Positions 1 to 8,944 are shown, counted from the first letter of the stretch. The stretch: DNA of 52,499 bases from an uncultured Arachnia sp. (GCA_947493705.1 CANLSH010000024.1:1-52499); one strand, 5' to 3'. Numbers and translations are program-made. Notes: generated from the letters alone by a model not told the origin.

Positions 1-103
1 GGGTACGGGGCGTATACATCGCACTGGAGCGCGCCACCCCCGTCAAGAAGGCGGCGTCCCGGGTGGAGACCCCAGCGTCTGTGAGGTCCCGGTAGGCGCT
101 CAT
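1..103 (-). CDS. IS3-family transposase OrfB, N-terminal fragment cut by the window edge
   Basis: The reverse strand reads ATG at 103-101, then MSAYRDLTDAGVSTRDAAF and on without a stop to the window edge. The ATG overlaps the stop codon of the upstream orfA by one base (TGATG), the usual coupling of orfA and orfB in IS3-type elements. Only about 34 codons are visible, so the DDE catalytic domain is outside the window. Calling it OrfB rests on its position after a clear OrfA and on the coupling, not on a catalytic motif. Confidence 0.6.
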   Translation of the reverse strand, partial: MSAYRDLTDAGVSTRDAAFLTGVARSSAMYTPRT

Positions 104-549
104 CAGCGCTTGCCGTGCGGCGGTGGCTGTGTCGAGCTCTCGGATAGTTCCTCCAAGAGCTCTCGTGCTTTTCCCATGATCTCCAATGCCACCTCCGTCC
201 TGGCAAGGCGCTTCTCGGAAACATCGAGTTCACGACGCAGTTTCGCGATCTCGGCCTGCTCCGGTGACATCCGTGTGCTGGTCCTGACACCGGCAGGGGT
301 GGCCTCCAGCATCCCGGCGTCGCGGAGCTTGCGCCACTCAGCGACCTGAGAGTAATACAACGCCTGCGAGCGCAGGTAGTCACCTCCTTCCCCTGTTTCC
401 ATGGCCTGCTCATACGCGGCCAGATGGGTGCGTTTCTGCTCCGGGGTGAACGCTCTGCGAGTCTTCGGGCCATCCGCCCTGGGACCCGAAGTGCTGTTGT
501 TGGTCATGGTGTCATCGTCTCGCAAGATGACCGACGGTGAAATGGACAT
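103..549 (-). CDS. IS3-family transposase OrfA (helper, HTH plus leucine-zipper type)
   Basis: This 148-residue protein has the layout of IS3 OrfA. A basic N-terminal part (RRAFTPEQKRTHLAAYE) leads into a helix-turn-helix with YYSQVAEWRKLRDAG around residues 65-80. A heptad-rich C-terminal helix follows (SPEQAEIAKLRRELDVSEKRL onward), which in the family forms the coiled coil. I kept the start at 549 because GAGG lies about 10 nt upstream; an alternative ATG is at 507 (MTNNSTSG). The gene is intact and coupled to orfB, so the element may be functional. I could not fix its right terminal inverted repeat, which should lie somewhere in 560-660. Confidence 0.75.
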   Translation of the reverse strand: MSISPSVILRDDDTMTNNSTSGPRADGPKTRRAFTPEQKRTHLAAYEQAMETGEGGDYLRSQALYYSQVAEWRKLRDAGMLEATPAGVRTSTRMSPEQAEIAKLRRELDVSEKRLARTEVALEIMGKARELLEELSESSTQPPPHGKR

Positions 550-956
550 AGCGGTGCTACCTCAAAGATTCTCGCCCTACAACATTGATGGACTTGCTCT
601 GTAGGACTGGTCTCAACTCACCCTGACACGTAGGGCATCGCTGCTCCCGCCCTAGTGAACCTACGTCAGCCTAGCGGCACCGCCTGGCCATGCGGGCGGG
701 AGCTGGCTTGCGCATGAGGTTCGAGTTGTCGGCGTGGCGCGACCCTTCGCAATGGTTTGAGAACCCCGGCCCGCTTGACGACACAATCTCTAAGCTGCTC
801 ACGCGACGACCACATTCGGAAACAGGGTTTGTCCCGTTCTTCCATCGGAAACCCCATGGTGCAGATGATGGCGTCGCACCAGCCTCCTGATTTCGAGTCA
901 GAATAGATCTACCACTGGTAACGTAGCGGCCCACGCACTCCAATCGAAGGACTCCA
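550..956. other. Intergenic region between the IS element and the secreted EEP gene
   Basis: No convincing gene is present. Short ORFs on both strands lack a recognisable domain and a ribosome binding site. The left part should contain the IS right end. Near the right end there is a TAACGT hexamer at 919-924 that could be a -10 element, and GAAGGA about 6 nt before the ATG at 957, which acts as ribosome binding site for the next gene. Confidence 0.5.
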
Positions 957-2276
957 ATGAAGCGCATCGCCGCTGCTCTGTTGACAGCGTTGATGATGCT
1001 GGCTGTCGCTCCCGCCTCACCTGCCGCTGCTGATCCGACTGAATTGACGATCGCCACGTTCAACGCGAGCCTGAACCGTTCCGAGGCCGGGCAACTGGTT
1101 GACGACCTCTCCACCCCTGAGAACGAACAGGCCCGCAACGTGGCCGAGACGATCCAGCGCGTGGACGCCGACATCGTGCTGGTCAACGAGTTCGACTACG
1201 ACGCCGACGGGCTGGCCGTCGACCTCTTCCGTGACAACTACCTGGAGGTGTCACAGAACGGGGCGCCGATCACAGAGTACCCATATGCCTGGAGCGGCCC
1301 CGTCAACACCGGCGTGCCCAGCGGCTTCGACCTGAACCGTGACGGCACAGTGGATGGCCCCGACGACGCTCTCGGTTTCGGCTTCTTCCCGGGACAGTAC
1401 GGCATGGCCGTCTACTCGAAGTACCCGATCCTTGAAGATCAGGTACGCACCTTCCAGAACTTCTTGTGGGCAGACATGCCGGAGGCGCTGCTGCCCTCGG
1501 TGCCCGGCACGGATGAGGGCTGGTACTCCGATGCGGCGCTCAAGGTGCTGCCGCTGTCGTCGAAGACGCACGCGGATGTGCCCGTGGATGTGCACGGTAC
1601 GACGGTGCACGTGCTGGCAGCCCACCCCACTCCCCCGTCGTTCGACGGTGAGGAGCAGCGAAACAAGCGCCGCAACCACGACGAGATCCGGCTTTGGGCG
1701 GACTACGTCGAGGGCACGGCCGATTACCTGTACGACGATGCCGGCAAGAGTGGCAGCCTCCCCGACGGCGCCGAGTTCGTGATCGTGGGCGACTACAACG
1801 CCGACAACAACGATGGTGATTCCTGGCCGGGTGCGATCGACCAGCTGCTGGGCTCATCCCGCGTCGTCGACCCGCTTCCGACCTCGGAGGGCGCCGTCGA
1901 GGCCGCTGAGGCGCAAGGCGGCGACAACGACTCCCACGTCGGCGATCCCCGCTATGACACGGCCGACTTCGGCGAACCGACGCCGGGAAACCTGCGCGTT
2001 GACTACGTTCTGCCGAGCGATGGGGCAATGACCGTGACGGATGCCGGTGTGTTCTGGCCCACAAAGGACGATCCGCTGTACCGGCTCACCGGTGCGTATC
2101 CCTTCCCCACCTCGGACCACAGGCTCGTGTGGGTCACGGTGGGGATCGAGGGCAAGGAACCGACACCGGCATCCTCGCCAACGTCAACGCCCACCTCAAC
2201 TACGGCGCCAACTCCCGAGCCGCAGCCCTCCAGCCCGTCAGTACCCAGGCCCGGGCTTCCGAATACCGGACACTGA
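957..2276 (+). CDS. Secreted endonuclease/exonuclease/phosphatase-family protein with terminal LPNTG
   Basis: The 439-residue protein starts with a Sec signal peptide (MKRIAAALLTALMMLAVAPA, cleavage near SPAAA-DP). The EEP-fold metal-dependent phosphoesterase core follows, with its usual residues: Asn in IATFNAS, Glu in VNEFD, His in AAHPTPP, Asp/Asn in VGDYNADNN and the Asp-His pair in TSDHRLVW. A calcium-type loop DLNRDGTVDGPDD lies near residue 128. The C-terminus is a Pro/Ser/Thr-rich spacer ending in LPNTGH and stop. Family members act outside the cell as nucleases or phosphodiesterases; the substrate here is unknown. The sortase motif lacks the hydrophobic helix and basic tail needed for wall anchoring, so the protein is probably released, or the gene has lost its 3' end. 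Confidence 0.8.
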   Translation: MKRIAAALLTALMMLAVAPASPAAADPTELTIATFNASLNRSEAGQLVDDLSTPENEQARNVAETIQRVDADIVLVNEFDYDADGLAVDLFRDNYLEVSQNGAPITEYPYAWSGPVNTGVPSGFDLNRDGTVDGPDDALGFGFFPGQYGMAVYSKYPILEDQVRTFQNFLWADMPEALLPSVPGTDEGWYSDAALKVLPLSSKTHADVPVDVHGTTVHVLAAHPTPPSFDGEEQRNKRRNHDEIRLWADYVEGTADYLYDDAGKSGSLPDGAEFVIVGDYNADNNDGDSWPGAIDQLLGSSRVVDPLPTSEGAVEAAEAQGGDNDSHVGDPRYDTADFGEPTPGNLRVDYVLPSDGAMTVTDAGVFWPTKDDPLYRLTGAYPFPTSDHRLVWVTVGIEGKEPTPASSPTSTPTSTTAPTPEPQPSSPSVPRPGLPNTGH

Positions 2277-2705
2277 CCGCGTCCTTATCGCGAACGTCTC
2301 AAAACACTCCTACAAACTCATAGCAAAGACTAGCCTCACCAAAAACTCGTTCATTTGTGGACCTCCGTAGAGAGTTCGAGAACCCGCGCCCGGCCTTTGA
2401 AAGCAGTGGCTTCTTGCCTCCCGCGGGACCCACCGGAGGGACCGGAGGCCCTCGGAGCCGTGCCTAGTCCACTCGCGGGGCGGATGGTGCGCGCACTTGG
2501 GATAACTCAAACCTTTCTGCCCGGCGCAGGTGGACGAACCGTTGGCCTTGTACGAGGCTGGAGGAGCCGGGCGAGCGGTTCGGCGGAATAGCCGTACTGC
2601 GCCGAGCGCTTGCGGCGTTGGGGATCGCGATCTGGTCCAGCGGCCGACGCCGACATGGTGCCGGAGCCGCTGACAAATGAACCCCATACGCCGACCAGTG
2701 AGGAG
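2277..2705. other. Intergenic region of 429 bp with no recognised gene
   Basis: The region lies between two converging genes. Both strands have short ORFs without a family signature. No sequence in any frame directly after the EEP stop encodes a hydrophobic segment that could be the missing cell-wall anchor. No strong terminator hairpin with a T-run was seen. It may hold debris from past insertion, but I cannot name a parent element. Confidence 0.4.
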
Positions 2706-5255
2706 TCACTCGATCAGAATCTCAACCGGGACATGGAGTGTGTTCGCCACCGGCGTGTAAAGATCCACGCCTGTGGCGTCGGTCTTGAGAGATATGACCA
2801 GCGCGTATCGCACTGCACGGTCGACGCGGTCGCGGTTCTTTGTGTTTTTCCACCAGCCACCGACGGGATAGACGGCTACCTTGCCGGTGTCGGCGAGTTC
2901 CGCGCCGGACGTTTCCCAGAGGTCTTGATGGAGGGAACCATACAGTCGCTGGTTGGCGCCGACAAGCCAGGACACTTGTCCAGATTCGGGGCGTCCGCCA
3001 GACTCCTCGTTTCGAGCTTCGTGGTTGACTCGTTGGACAAACTGCGACTCGGACTCAAGTGGGTCTTGAAGCTCAAATCGGAGTCCGTGTGACGCGTACT
3101 TATAGCGTTGGCGCCAGCCTCTTCGAGACGCAGTGGGCTCAATGAAATAGGAGAGAGTGACACGCAGGGTCACTGAGGCCGAGCCGAGGTCTTGCAAAAC
3201 CTCACGTGGCCAAGGAAGGTCGTGTAGTCGGAACGCGGGGACTTTGAAGTCGCCACCCTCGAAGGGCGCGAACTCGTCCTGCACGACGAGGGTGACGGCT
3301 CGACCGGAGGAGAACAAGACTCGTTCCTCGGTCGGCACGCCCCACCCGTAGCGACGAAGCAGCATCTGCTGGGCTTGGAGTCCGGTGCGCCGTGCCTGGT
3401 CGATCTCGCGACGCATGGTCGGTGTCCACTCTGCGGCGTGGACGAGAAGCGCACGTACTGTCTCGGGCCAGTATTCGGGGTAGGTAGCCATGACGAGCGC
3501 TGCGAGCCTAGCGGCTTGCGCGGTCGCGGCGCTGGTGGCGTTGGCTGATGCCAGTGCCTGGTCGTTGGTGAGGCCGGTGGTCCGAAGGGACAACGCCGGG
3601 TGGTTTGGCTCGAACATCGAGCCCGCGTCGTGGAGTACGTTGCCGCCCTCCAGGACGATGTCGGGTTTGATCGGCCAGGGCCGGTTGCCGAACGGCAGCG
3701 AGGTGCGGCTGTGCGGTGAGAGATCACCTTGCCGTGCGAGCGTCGACCATCCCGCGTAGGCGGGATCGGATGGCACGGTATCCAAGTCGGTGTAGGCGCC
3801 GACGGTGAGTACGTTCCATGCCTGTCCGGGATCGCGTACTGCGGCGGTGTCGGACTCGGCGAGGTGGTCAACGACGTAGGTGCCGGCGACGTTGCCTGCG
3901 GACACGATCCACAGGCGGGCGGCGTCGGTGTCCGGCGACGCGAGCAGTCGGAGTTCGTCACCGTCAGCAATGACGCTGGCGCCGACGGCCAGAGCGTCGA
4001 CTGTAGCCGACCACAGGGTGGGCTGACCGGGTCTTCCGGGGGTGTCGGTAGTAGTGCTGACCGGCATGCAAAACACGCGACGACGGGCTGCGGTGATCTC
4101 CGGCAGGGACACGGCCTGTGCAGTGACATCTCCGTAGGCGCGGGGATCGTGATGTTGTTCGGTTCTTGTGGGAAGGATGCGAACCGATTCGAGTCGGTGA
4201 CGCAACGTGACGATGTCTGACCCGAGAAGGTATTGGTCCATCCGGTCGCCCATCAGCGCCAATCCAGCCATCTTGGTGCCATGGCCGTCCCGGTCGTAGC
4301 CACTCACGCCAAGGACGGTGTGCAGGTCCTGCGGAGCCAGAGAACCCTCGATGAGGACATGGTTCCTGGCGACGCCGGTGTCAAGGTGGCAGACGGTGGG
4401 TTGAAGCTCATCTGCGGGTTCCAACCGTCTGGCCAGGTCATCGGCGTACTCGGCTTGCTCCACAGAGGTGAGGTCTTGGATGGAATCAATGAACTCAGGG
4501 CGCCGTATCTCGGCAACCGGGACGGCCGTGAACGGCAGGACCTCAAGTTGTGCCCAGGTCGACTCGATCCACATGACGTCACGATCCACGAGCCGCAGGA
4601 GACGCTGCGAGACACTCAATCCCAACGCCTCTGCGAAGCGTCTCATCAGATCGGGACCGTCGGTACTCGGGCGCAGCCAGATTTCCCACCACGTTATCGT
4701 GCCATGCGATGGGTGGCCGTCGGACTGCCACAGGTCGGCCAGCACGGTGGCGCGGATGCGTGCGATGTTGGCGACGAGTTCGTTGTTGCGTGGTTTGCCT
4801 GTCGGGGACTCCCTCACCAAGTAGTCCTCGAACAGCTGAAGGAACTTCGGGCGATAGTCGTCGCTGACCCACACGGTTGCTCGTTCGGGGGTGCCAGTGA
4901 CGTGGTCCACGGGGAGCACCGAAAGCAGCATCCATTTCGGCCGTCTGCGGCTAAGGGCGTGGTGTGTAGTGAACTGCTGGAGGGTGTCAAGCTTCAACGG
5001 GTAGGCCGGGTCATCACCCTCCAGTGTAATGATGGTTCCGAGGGCGCGGAGTTCGACCTCAAAGAGGTGTTCCTCTCGCGCCTGGACAATGTTGGCAAAC
5101 GCAGACTGAGCCTCGCTCAGCCTTCCGCCGCCGTGACCGGCACGGTCCTCGACGGGTCGGACCTTCGGGTCAGATCCACCGCGGCGCCGGAACTCCTCGT
5201 CTGCCGCTCGGTCTTCTACCAAAAGGTGACTGAGGTGTTCGTATCCCTCAGCCAA
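2706..5255 (-). CDS. ietS: Subtilisin-like (S8) serine protease, IetS-type effector of an AAA+/protease pair
   Basis: This 849-residue protein has an N-terminal part of about 280 residues of unknown fold, then an S8 protease domain with a complete catalytic set. The Asp is D292 in HLDTGVA, the His H325 in DGHGTKMAG, the oxyanion Asn N455 in VSAGN and the Ser S575 in NATSAATA (the usual Gly before TS is Ala). A C-terminal beta-rich region of about 200 residues follows. There is no signal peptide, so it acts in the cytoplasm. The start is TTG, overlapping the ATPase stop by 8 bp, which implies translational coupling. An AAA+ ATPase plus cytoplasmic subtilase matches IetAS, described as a plasmid toxin-antitoxin-like pair in Agrobacterium and later listed among antiphage systems. 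I infer protease = effector, ATPase = controller. Confidence 0.75.
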   Translation of the reverse strand: MAEGYEHLSHLLVEDRAADEEFRRRGGSDPKVRPVEDRAGHGGGRLSEAQSAFANIVQAREEHLFEVELRALGTIITLEGDDPAYPLKLDTLQQFTTHHALSRRRPKWMLLSVLPVDHVTGTPERATVWVSDDYRPKFLQLFEDYLVRESPTGKPRNNELVANIARIRATVLADLWQSDGHPSHGTITWWEIWLRPSTDGPDLMRRFAEALGLSVSQRLLRLVDRDVMWIESTWAQLEVLPFTAVPVAEIRRPEFIDSIQDLTSVEQAEYADDLARRLEPADELQPTVCHLDTGVARNHVLIEGSLAPQDLHTVLGVSGYDRDGHGTKMAGLALMGDRMDQYLLGSDIVTLRHRLESVRILPTRTEQHHDPRAYGDVTAQAVSLPEITAARRRVFCMPVSTTTDTPGRPGQPTLWSATVDALAVGASVIADGDELRLLASPDTDAARLWIVSAGNVAGTYVVDHLAESDTAAVRDPGQAWNVLTVGAYTDLDTVPSDPAYAGWSTLARQGDLSPHSRTSLPFGNRPWPIKPDIVLEGGNVLHDAGSMFEPNHPALSLRTTGLTNDQALASANATSAATAQAARLAALVMATYPEYWPETVRALLVHAAEWTPTMRREIDQARRTGLQAQQMLLRRYGWGVPTEERVLFSSGRAVTLVVQDEFAPFEGGDFKVPAFRLHDLPWPREVLQDLGSASVTLRVTLSYFIEPTASRRGWRQRYKYASHGLRFELQDPLESESQFVQRVNHEARNEESGGRPESGQVSWLVGANQRLYGSLHQDLWETSGAELADTGKVAVYPVGGWWKNTKNRDRVDRAVRYALVISLKTDATGVDLYTPVANTLHVPVEILIE

Positions 5256-6213
5256 GGCTCGCCGCCTGCCGCGACCGCAGCGCTTCGCGGATGTCGTCCG
5301 CGGTCACTCGCGTGCCACCGGCGAGGATCGCGCTCTTGGCAGAGGACTCGGCGGCCCGTACCAGGTCAGCGTGGGAGAGGTTTGCCATGTCGTCGACCAG
5401 TGTCGTCCAACGGAGTCCTTTGGCGAGCGAACCGAGTCTTCCGCGCATCACGGCGGCAGCCTGCTTCGCGTCCGGCAGGGAGTAGTTAAGCACCATATCG
5501 AAGCGGCGAAACAACGCCTTATCAAGAATTGAACGGTGGTTGGTTGCCGCGACGACGAGGCTTTCTGTGGAGCCATTTTCTAGGAACACCAGGAATGAGT
5601 TGAGAATACGTCGGGCTTCTCCCACGTCGTTTCCCGCGCGGTCACCGCCGAGCGCGTCGAACTCATCGAACAGGTAAACGCCACGTTGCGCCGCGACCGC
5701 ATCGAAGATGACTCGTAGCTTACTAGCGGTCTCTCCCATGAACTTGCTCATCAAGCTATCGAGCCTGATCGTTAGCAGAGGCAGCGATAGCTCGCGCGCG
5801 AGCACTGCGGCAGTCATCGTTTTACCTGTGCCCGGGGGGCCCTCGAAGAGGAGTCGATGGACGGGCTCGAAACCGTGATCCAGTAGCTGTTTGCGCTGAC
5901 GCTGCTCGGTCAAGACACGACGTACCTGTGCAGCAAGCTCCTCGGGCAGGATGAGTTCCTCGAGTCCGACCACCGGATGGGAAGCGATGACGAGGTCGGA
6001 AAGCTCACCTCGCGGTTGAATGATGGAAGTGACCTTCTTCGGGCGCTCGATCCGAGAGTTGTCAACCGCCGCCTTAAGGTCGGCCGCAAGACGGTTATGG
6101 CCTTGCCGTGCGGCCTGCGCCGCAACTTGCAGCGCAACAGAGTAGAAGGCGTCGTCGTCACCACTTCCGTGGCTTCGCACGAGCGCCTTGAAGTGCTCCC
6201 CAGAGCCAGCCAT
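5248..6213 (-). CDS. ietA: AAA+ ATPase, IetA-type partner of the S8 protease
   Basis: The 321-residue protein has a helical N-terminus of about 75 residues and one AAA+ module. Walker A is GPPGTGKT at 125-132 and Walker B YLFDEFD near 180-186. Sensor-1 is the Asn in AATNH near 225, and RRFD near 236 supplies the arginine finger. The C-terminal lid contains LSHADLVRAAESSAKSAI. It resembles the classical SpoVK/FtsH-like AAA clade without a protease of its own, and the partner protease is encoded directly downstream with an 8-bp overlap. In the IetAS pair the ATPase is the antitoxin or regulator; whether it unfolds substrates for the protease or restrains it cannot be read from sequence. Confidence 0.78.
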   Translation of the reverse strand: MAGSGEHFKALVRSHGSGDDDAFYSVALQVAAQAARQGHNRLAADLKAAVDNSRIERPKKVTSIIQPRGELSDLVIASHPVVGLEELILPEELAAQVRRVLTEQRQRKQLLDHGFEPVHRLLFEGPPGTGKTMTAAVLARELSLPLLTIRLDSLMSKFMGETASKLRVIFDAVAAQRGVYLFDEFDALGGDRAGNDVGEARRILNSFLVFLENGSTESLVVAATNHRSILDKALFRRFDMVLNYSLPDAKQAAAVMRGRLGSLAKGLRWTTLVDDMANLSHADLVRAAESSAKSAILAGGTRVTADDIREALRSRQAASLG

Positions 6214-6618
6214 TCTCCACCTCCCGCCTTGCGTCGCTTACGCTGCCAGTCTATGGTGGGCGACCGTCAGAACATCCGCCACCCTACCGCGAGCCGCGAA
6301 CGCAGACGTTGCATGCTCTTAGATGGCTTTGCTTGCGGGGCGTTGCCCAGTCGAGGCCCCGCAGCCCATTGTTGACGATACCGAGCGATCCGTCCTGGCA
6401 TCGGTGGCAACCCCAACTCTTGTTCACGCAACCAGGCGTTCTTCTCGAAGGTCTACATCGACGTCTCGGTGGACTGCGCGTCGAGCACAACCGGCCGTTC
6501 AACATGCTCCTCGACCCCAGGGTCAACGCCAACGCTCTGACTTGGGCCGCAGATGCCAATAAGGCCCGAACCTCCACCAATGTTTCCTTTGGCAGGGGTT
6601 TGAGCCTTGTGCGTGGGG
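6214..6618. other. Region between ietA and tRNA-Ala; possible decayed coding remnant
   Basis: There is no intact gene. On the minus strand one frame reads protein-like sequence for roughly 6580-6267 (for example VDPGVEEHVERPVVLDA, then WLREQELGLPPMPGRIARY) but is interrupted by TAG at 6455-6453 and has no start. It may be the remains of a gene brought in with the ietAS island next to the tRNA 3' end. No integrase was recognised and no duplicated tRNA 3' end was found inside 1-6618. Confidence 0.3.
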
Positions 6619-6691
6619 TGGAGCTAGGGGGATTCGAACCCCCGACCTTCTCATTGCGAACGAGACGCGCTACCAACTGCGCCATAGCCCC
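6619..6691 (-). tRNA. tRNA-Ala (anticodon CGC)
   Basis: The reverse strand folds as a complete 73-nt tRNA. The acceptor arm is GGGGCTA with TAGCTCC and discriminator A. The D arm is GCGC-AGTTGGTA-GCGC. The anticodon stem-loop is TCTCG-TTCGCAA-TGAGA with anticodon CGC, reading GCG (Ala). The T arm is GGGGG-TTCGAAT-CCCCC. The CCA tail is not encoded exactly (CCC follows). Its 3' end faces the ietAS island, a common integration orientation. Confidence 0.97.
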
Positions 6692-6758
6692 ATGCTTGAA
6701 CAGCGAAGACGATGCTAGCACCGGGCTGCGCCGGGCGTCGATTCGACCGCCCTGGTCG

Positions 6759-7520
6759 CTACTCCCCTACTGCGCGGTTGTGAAGCTGGTGGACGTTGGT
6801 GCGGCCTGACTCCTCCAGCTGCAGTTCCTCCACGTCATTGTCCGGGTGATCCGCGGTGGGCACCACCGTGCCGGTGATGACGACTGGAGCAGACAGATCA
6901 ATGGTGCGCACGGTCCGCGGGACCAGCGGCTTGGAGACATAGGTGGGGGCGGTGACGGGGATGGGCTCCCACAGCACGCCGGCATGGTGGGGGGCGCTGA
7001 GGTCCAGGGAAATCTCGAGAGACTCGGCCCCGTGTCCAAGCTCGATGATGTCTGTGTCCTCGTCACCGAAACCTTCCCGTACGCGCTGAGTCCGGGAACC
7101 CAGAACCTTCTGCATGGTGCGGACACTGAAACGCGCGATGACCAGAAACACTGCCAACATCCCGGCCGGAATGGCGATGGACCAGAACGGCACCATGCCT
7201 GCCAGCGCCAGCCCGAACAGGACCACCGAGGCGACGAGTAGTCCGACGGCGATGCGTCCCCGGCGGCGCGCGGCGGCCCCCGCGTGGAGCCGCAATTCCC
7301 TGAGCTCTGACTGCCTCGTCAGTGGGGTCGAGACCTCGACTGCATCCACTGAATCCGACTGCTCCACGGCGTCGCGATGCATGATGCGCATCGAGTCCGA
7401 GAACCGCATGCCGGGGTCGCCGTCAATCTCGTCAGGGGTCTTTCTGTGCTGGGAGAGCCAGAACAGCCCGAAGGTCAGTCCGGCCGCGACTGCGACAAAG
7501 ATGATGATTCCGGCTAGCAC
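6759..7520 (-). CDS. Actinobacterial membrane protein downstream of moeA, possibly SepX/GlpR-like
   Basis: This 253-residue protein starts with GTG and has an N-terminal membrane helix (residues 3-21). A conserved-looking cytoplasmic stretch follows (TPDEIDGDPGMRFSDSMRIM, about 28-47), then a helix pair at 89-110 and 112-130 and a soluble C-terminal half. It lies just downstream of the moeA1-like gene on the same strand. In Streptomyces a membrane protein linked to cell division (SepX, formerly called GlpR) sits beside galU-moeA-rimJ; the topology and synteny fit, but that match is from memory and needs a profile search. If it is not SepX it is a conserved actinobacterial protein of unknown function. 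Confidence 0.6.
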   Translation of the reverse strand: MLAGIIIFVAVAAGLTFGLFWLSQHRKTPDEIDGDPGMRFSDSMRIMHRDAVEQSDSVDAVEVSTPLTRQSELRELRLHAGAAARRRGRIAVGLLVASVVLFGLALAGMVPFWSIAIPAGMLAVFLVIARFSVRTMQKVLGSRTQRVREGFGDEDTDIIELGHGAESLEISLDLSAPHHAGVLWEPIPVTAPTYVSKPLVPRTVRTIDLSAPVVITGTVVPTADHPDNDVEELQLEESGRTNVHQLHNRAVGE

Positions 7521-7609
7521 GTCCCCTACTTAAACAGCACTGGTGTAAGTTGCGGCTGCGACTCCCCGAGAAGGGCGAAAACACCCACAAAAATGGGGCC
7601 CACTCTTTG

Positions 7610-8944
7610 TCAGATGTCCTCAAGTGGCCAACACAGCACCTGTTCACCCGCTTCAATGTGGTCGACCTCCGGCCCCATGATGATGAGCGCGTTGCTTCGT
7701 GAGAGTTCTGCCATGGCGTGTGGGTCGGAGATGTTCTCCACCGTTGCCACGTCCGTGTCGCTCACGAGATTGCCCCGCAGAAGATGGGTGCGCCCACGGA
7801 CGGAGCGCAGGGGTGTCCGAGTGAGGGCACGCACAACAGCGCGATGTTCACCGGCACCTGCCAAACGGCGGATCAGCGGCCACACAAACGCCTGGAACGA
7901 CACATAGGCACTCACGGGGTTGCCGGGAAGCATGACCATGGGCACACCCTCCTCTCCGATGAGCCCAAAGGTCTGGGTGCGGCCCGGTGACATCGCCACG
8001 TCCACGGAATCCGTCAGGCCCACATCCGCCATGGCAGATGCCACCGCCTCATAATCTTCTCGCCGCCCGGAGGTGGTGAAGATGAGAAGGTCAGCGCGAA
8101 TCAGTTGATCGGTGATCGCGGCCCGGATTTCCGCCGGGTCACTTGAATGCACGGCGACCCGAAACACCGTCGCACCAGCAGCGCGCGCTGCGGCAGCGAT
8201 CATGAACGAGTTGGAATCGGTGTCTTCCCCGTGGTGCACCTGACTGCCGGGCTCGACGAGTTCCTCTCCCGAACTCACCACCACGACCCTGGGGCGCGGA
8301 CGGACAAGCACGCGGTCAATGCCGGCGCTGGCCATCATGCCAATTGCCCGATCATTCAGGGTGTCACCCTCGCTGAGCAACCGCGTGCCAACAGCAAGGT
8401 GTTCTCCTGCGGCGCGCACGTAATCGCCCTCCGACACGAGGTCAATGACATTCAACGTCCCAGCTGTCACCGTCGCAAAGGCCGCCGGCAGCACCGCAGT
8501 CGCACCACGCGGCAATACATCACCAGCGCCGACGGCGAGCGCGAAACCGTTCCCGAGCCGTTGCGCAGACTCCACCAGTTCCAGTTCGCGGACATCGCCG
8601 TTCAGCAGCGAAGCGGCCACGATGGCGTAGCCATCCACCTTCGACGTGCTGTTGGGAGGGACATTGATCATCGAATCGATGTCCTCGCACATGACTTGGT
8701 TCCACGCCTCGAGCAGCCCCATGCCGAAAGGCTTCAGAGGGGAGACCAGGCTGAGGAGATAACTGACGTGATCGGCCACGCTGCGCAGACCATTGGCGTC
8801 CAGGGGAGGAGCTTTGGGCAGGGTGGGGGCTACTTCCTCCGCGTCCACCTGCGCTTCCTGTTGTTCTTCCACCTCCGCCTCCGGTTCAGGCTCGATCTCA
8901 GCTTCGATGCGGGGGGCGGGCTTCTTGCGACCGAAAATAGCCAT
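7610..8944 (-). CDS. moeA: MoeA-like protein (MoeA1 type, degenerate active-site loops)
   Basis: The 444-residue protein has the MoeA fold in order, preceded by an acidic Glu/Pro-rich extension of about 45 residues (IEAEIEPEPEAEVEEQQ). Motifs drift from canonical MoeA: SAMDGY is TSKVDGY, TGDEL is SSGEELVEPG, and the SGGVSVGD nucleotide/metal loop is TSGRREDYE. The PGNP loop (MLPGNPVSAYVSF) is kept. A canonical moeA exists at 43577-44812, so this copy probably does something other than molybdate insertion or is a diverged paralogue. The start at 8944 (MAIFGRKK) is chosen because a -10-like TATCGT lies 7 nt upstream; a longer ORF reading to 9004 would run into the divergent gene. The neighbourhood matches the galU/moeA1/cyclo-ligase region of other Actinobacteria. 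Confidence 0.75.
   Translation of the reverse strand: MAIFGRKKPAPRIEAEIEPEPEAEVEEQQEAQVDAEEVAPTLPKAPPLDANGLRSVADHVSYLLSLVSPLKPFGMGLLEAWNQVMCEDIDSMINVPPNSTSKVDGYAIVAASLLNGDVRELELVESAQRLGNGFALAVGAGDVLPRGATAVLPAAFATVTAGTLNVIDLVSEGDYVRAAGEHLAVGTRLLSEGDTLNDRAIGMMASAGIDRVLVRPRPRVVVVSSGEELVEPGSQVHHGEDTDSNSFMIAAAARAAGATVFRVAVHSSDPAEIRAAITDQLIRADLLIFTTSGRREDYEAVASAMADVGLTDSVDVAMSPGRTQTFGLIGEEGVPMVMLPGNPVSAYVSFQAFVWPLIRRLAGAGEHRAVVRALTRTPLRSVRGRTHLLRGNLVSDTDVATVENISDPHAMAELSRSNALIIMGPEVDHIEAGEQVLCWPLEDI

Noticed and set aside
690..890. Small ORF between the IS element and the EEP gene
   Set aside because: No ribosome binding site, no domain and unlikely composition; probably chance in high-GC DNA.
3170..4129. 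Long Arg/Pro/Ser-rich ORF inside the protease gene
   Set aside because: It is a frame shadow of the S8 protease, whose catalytic motifs are in the other frame of the same strand.
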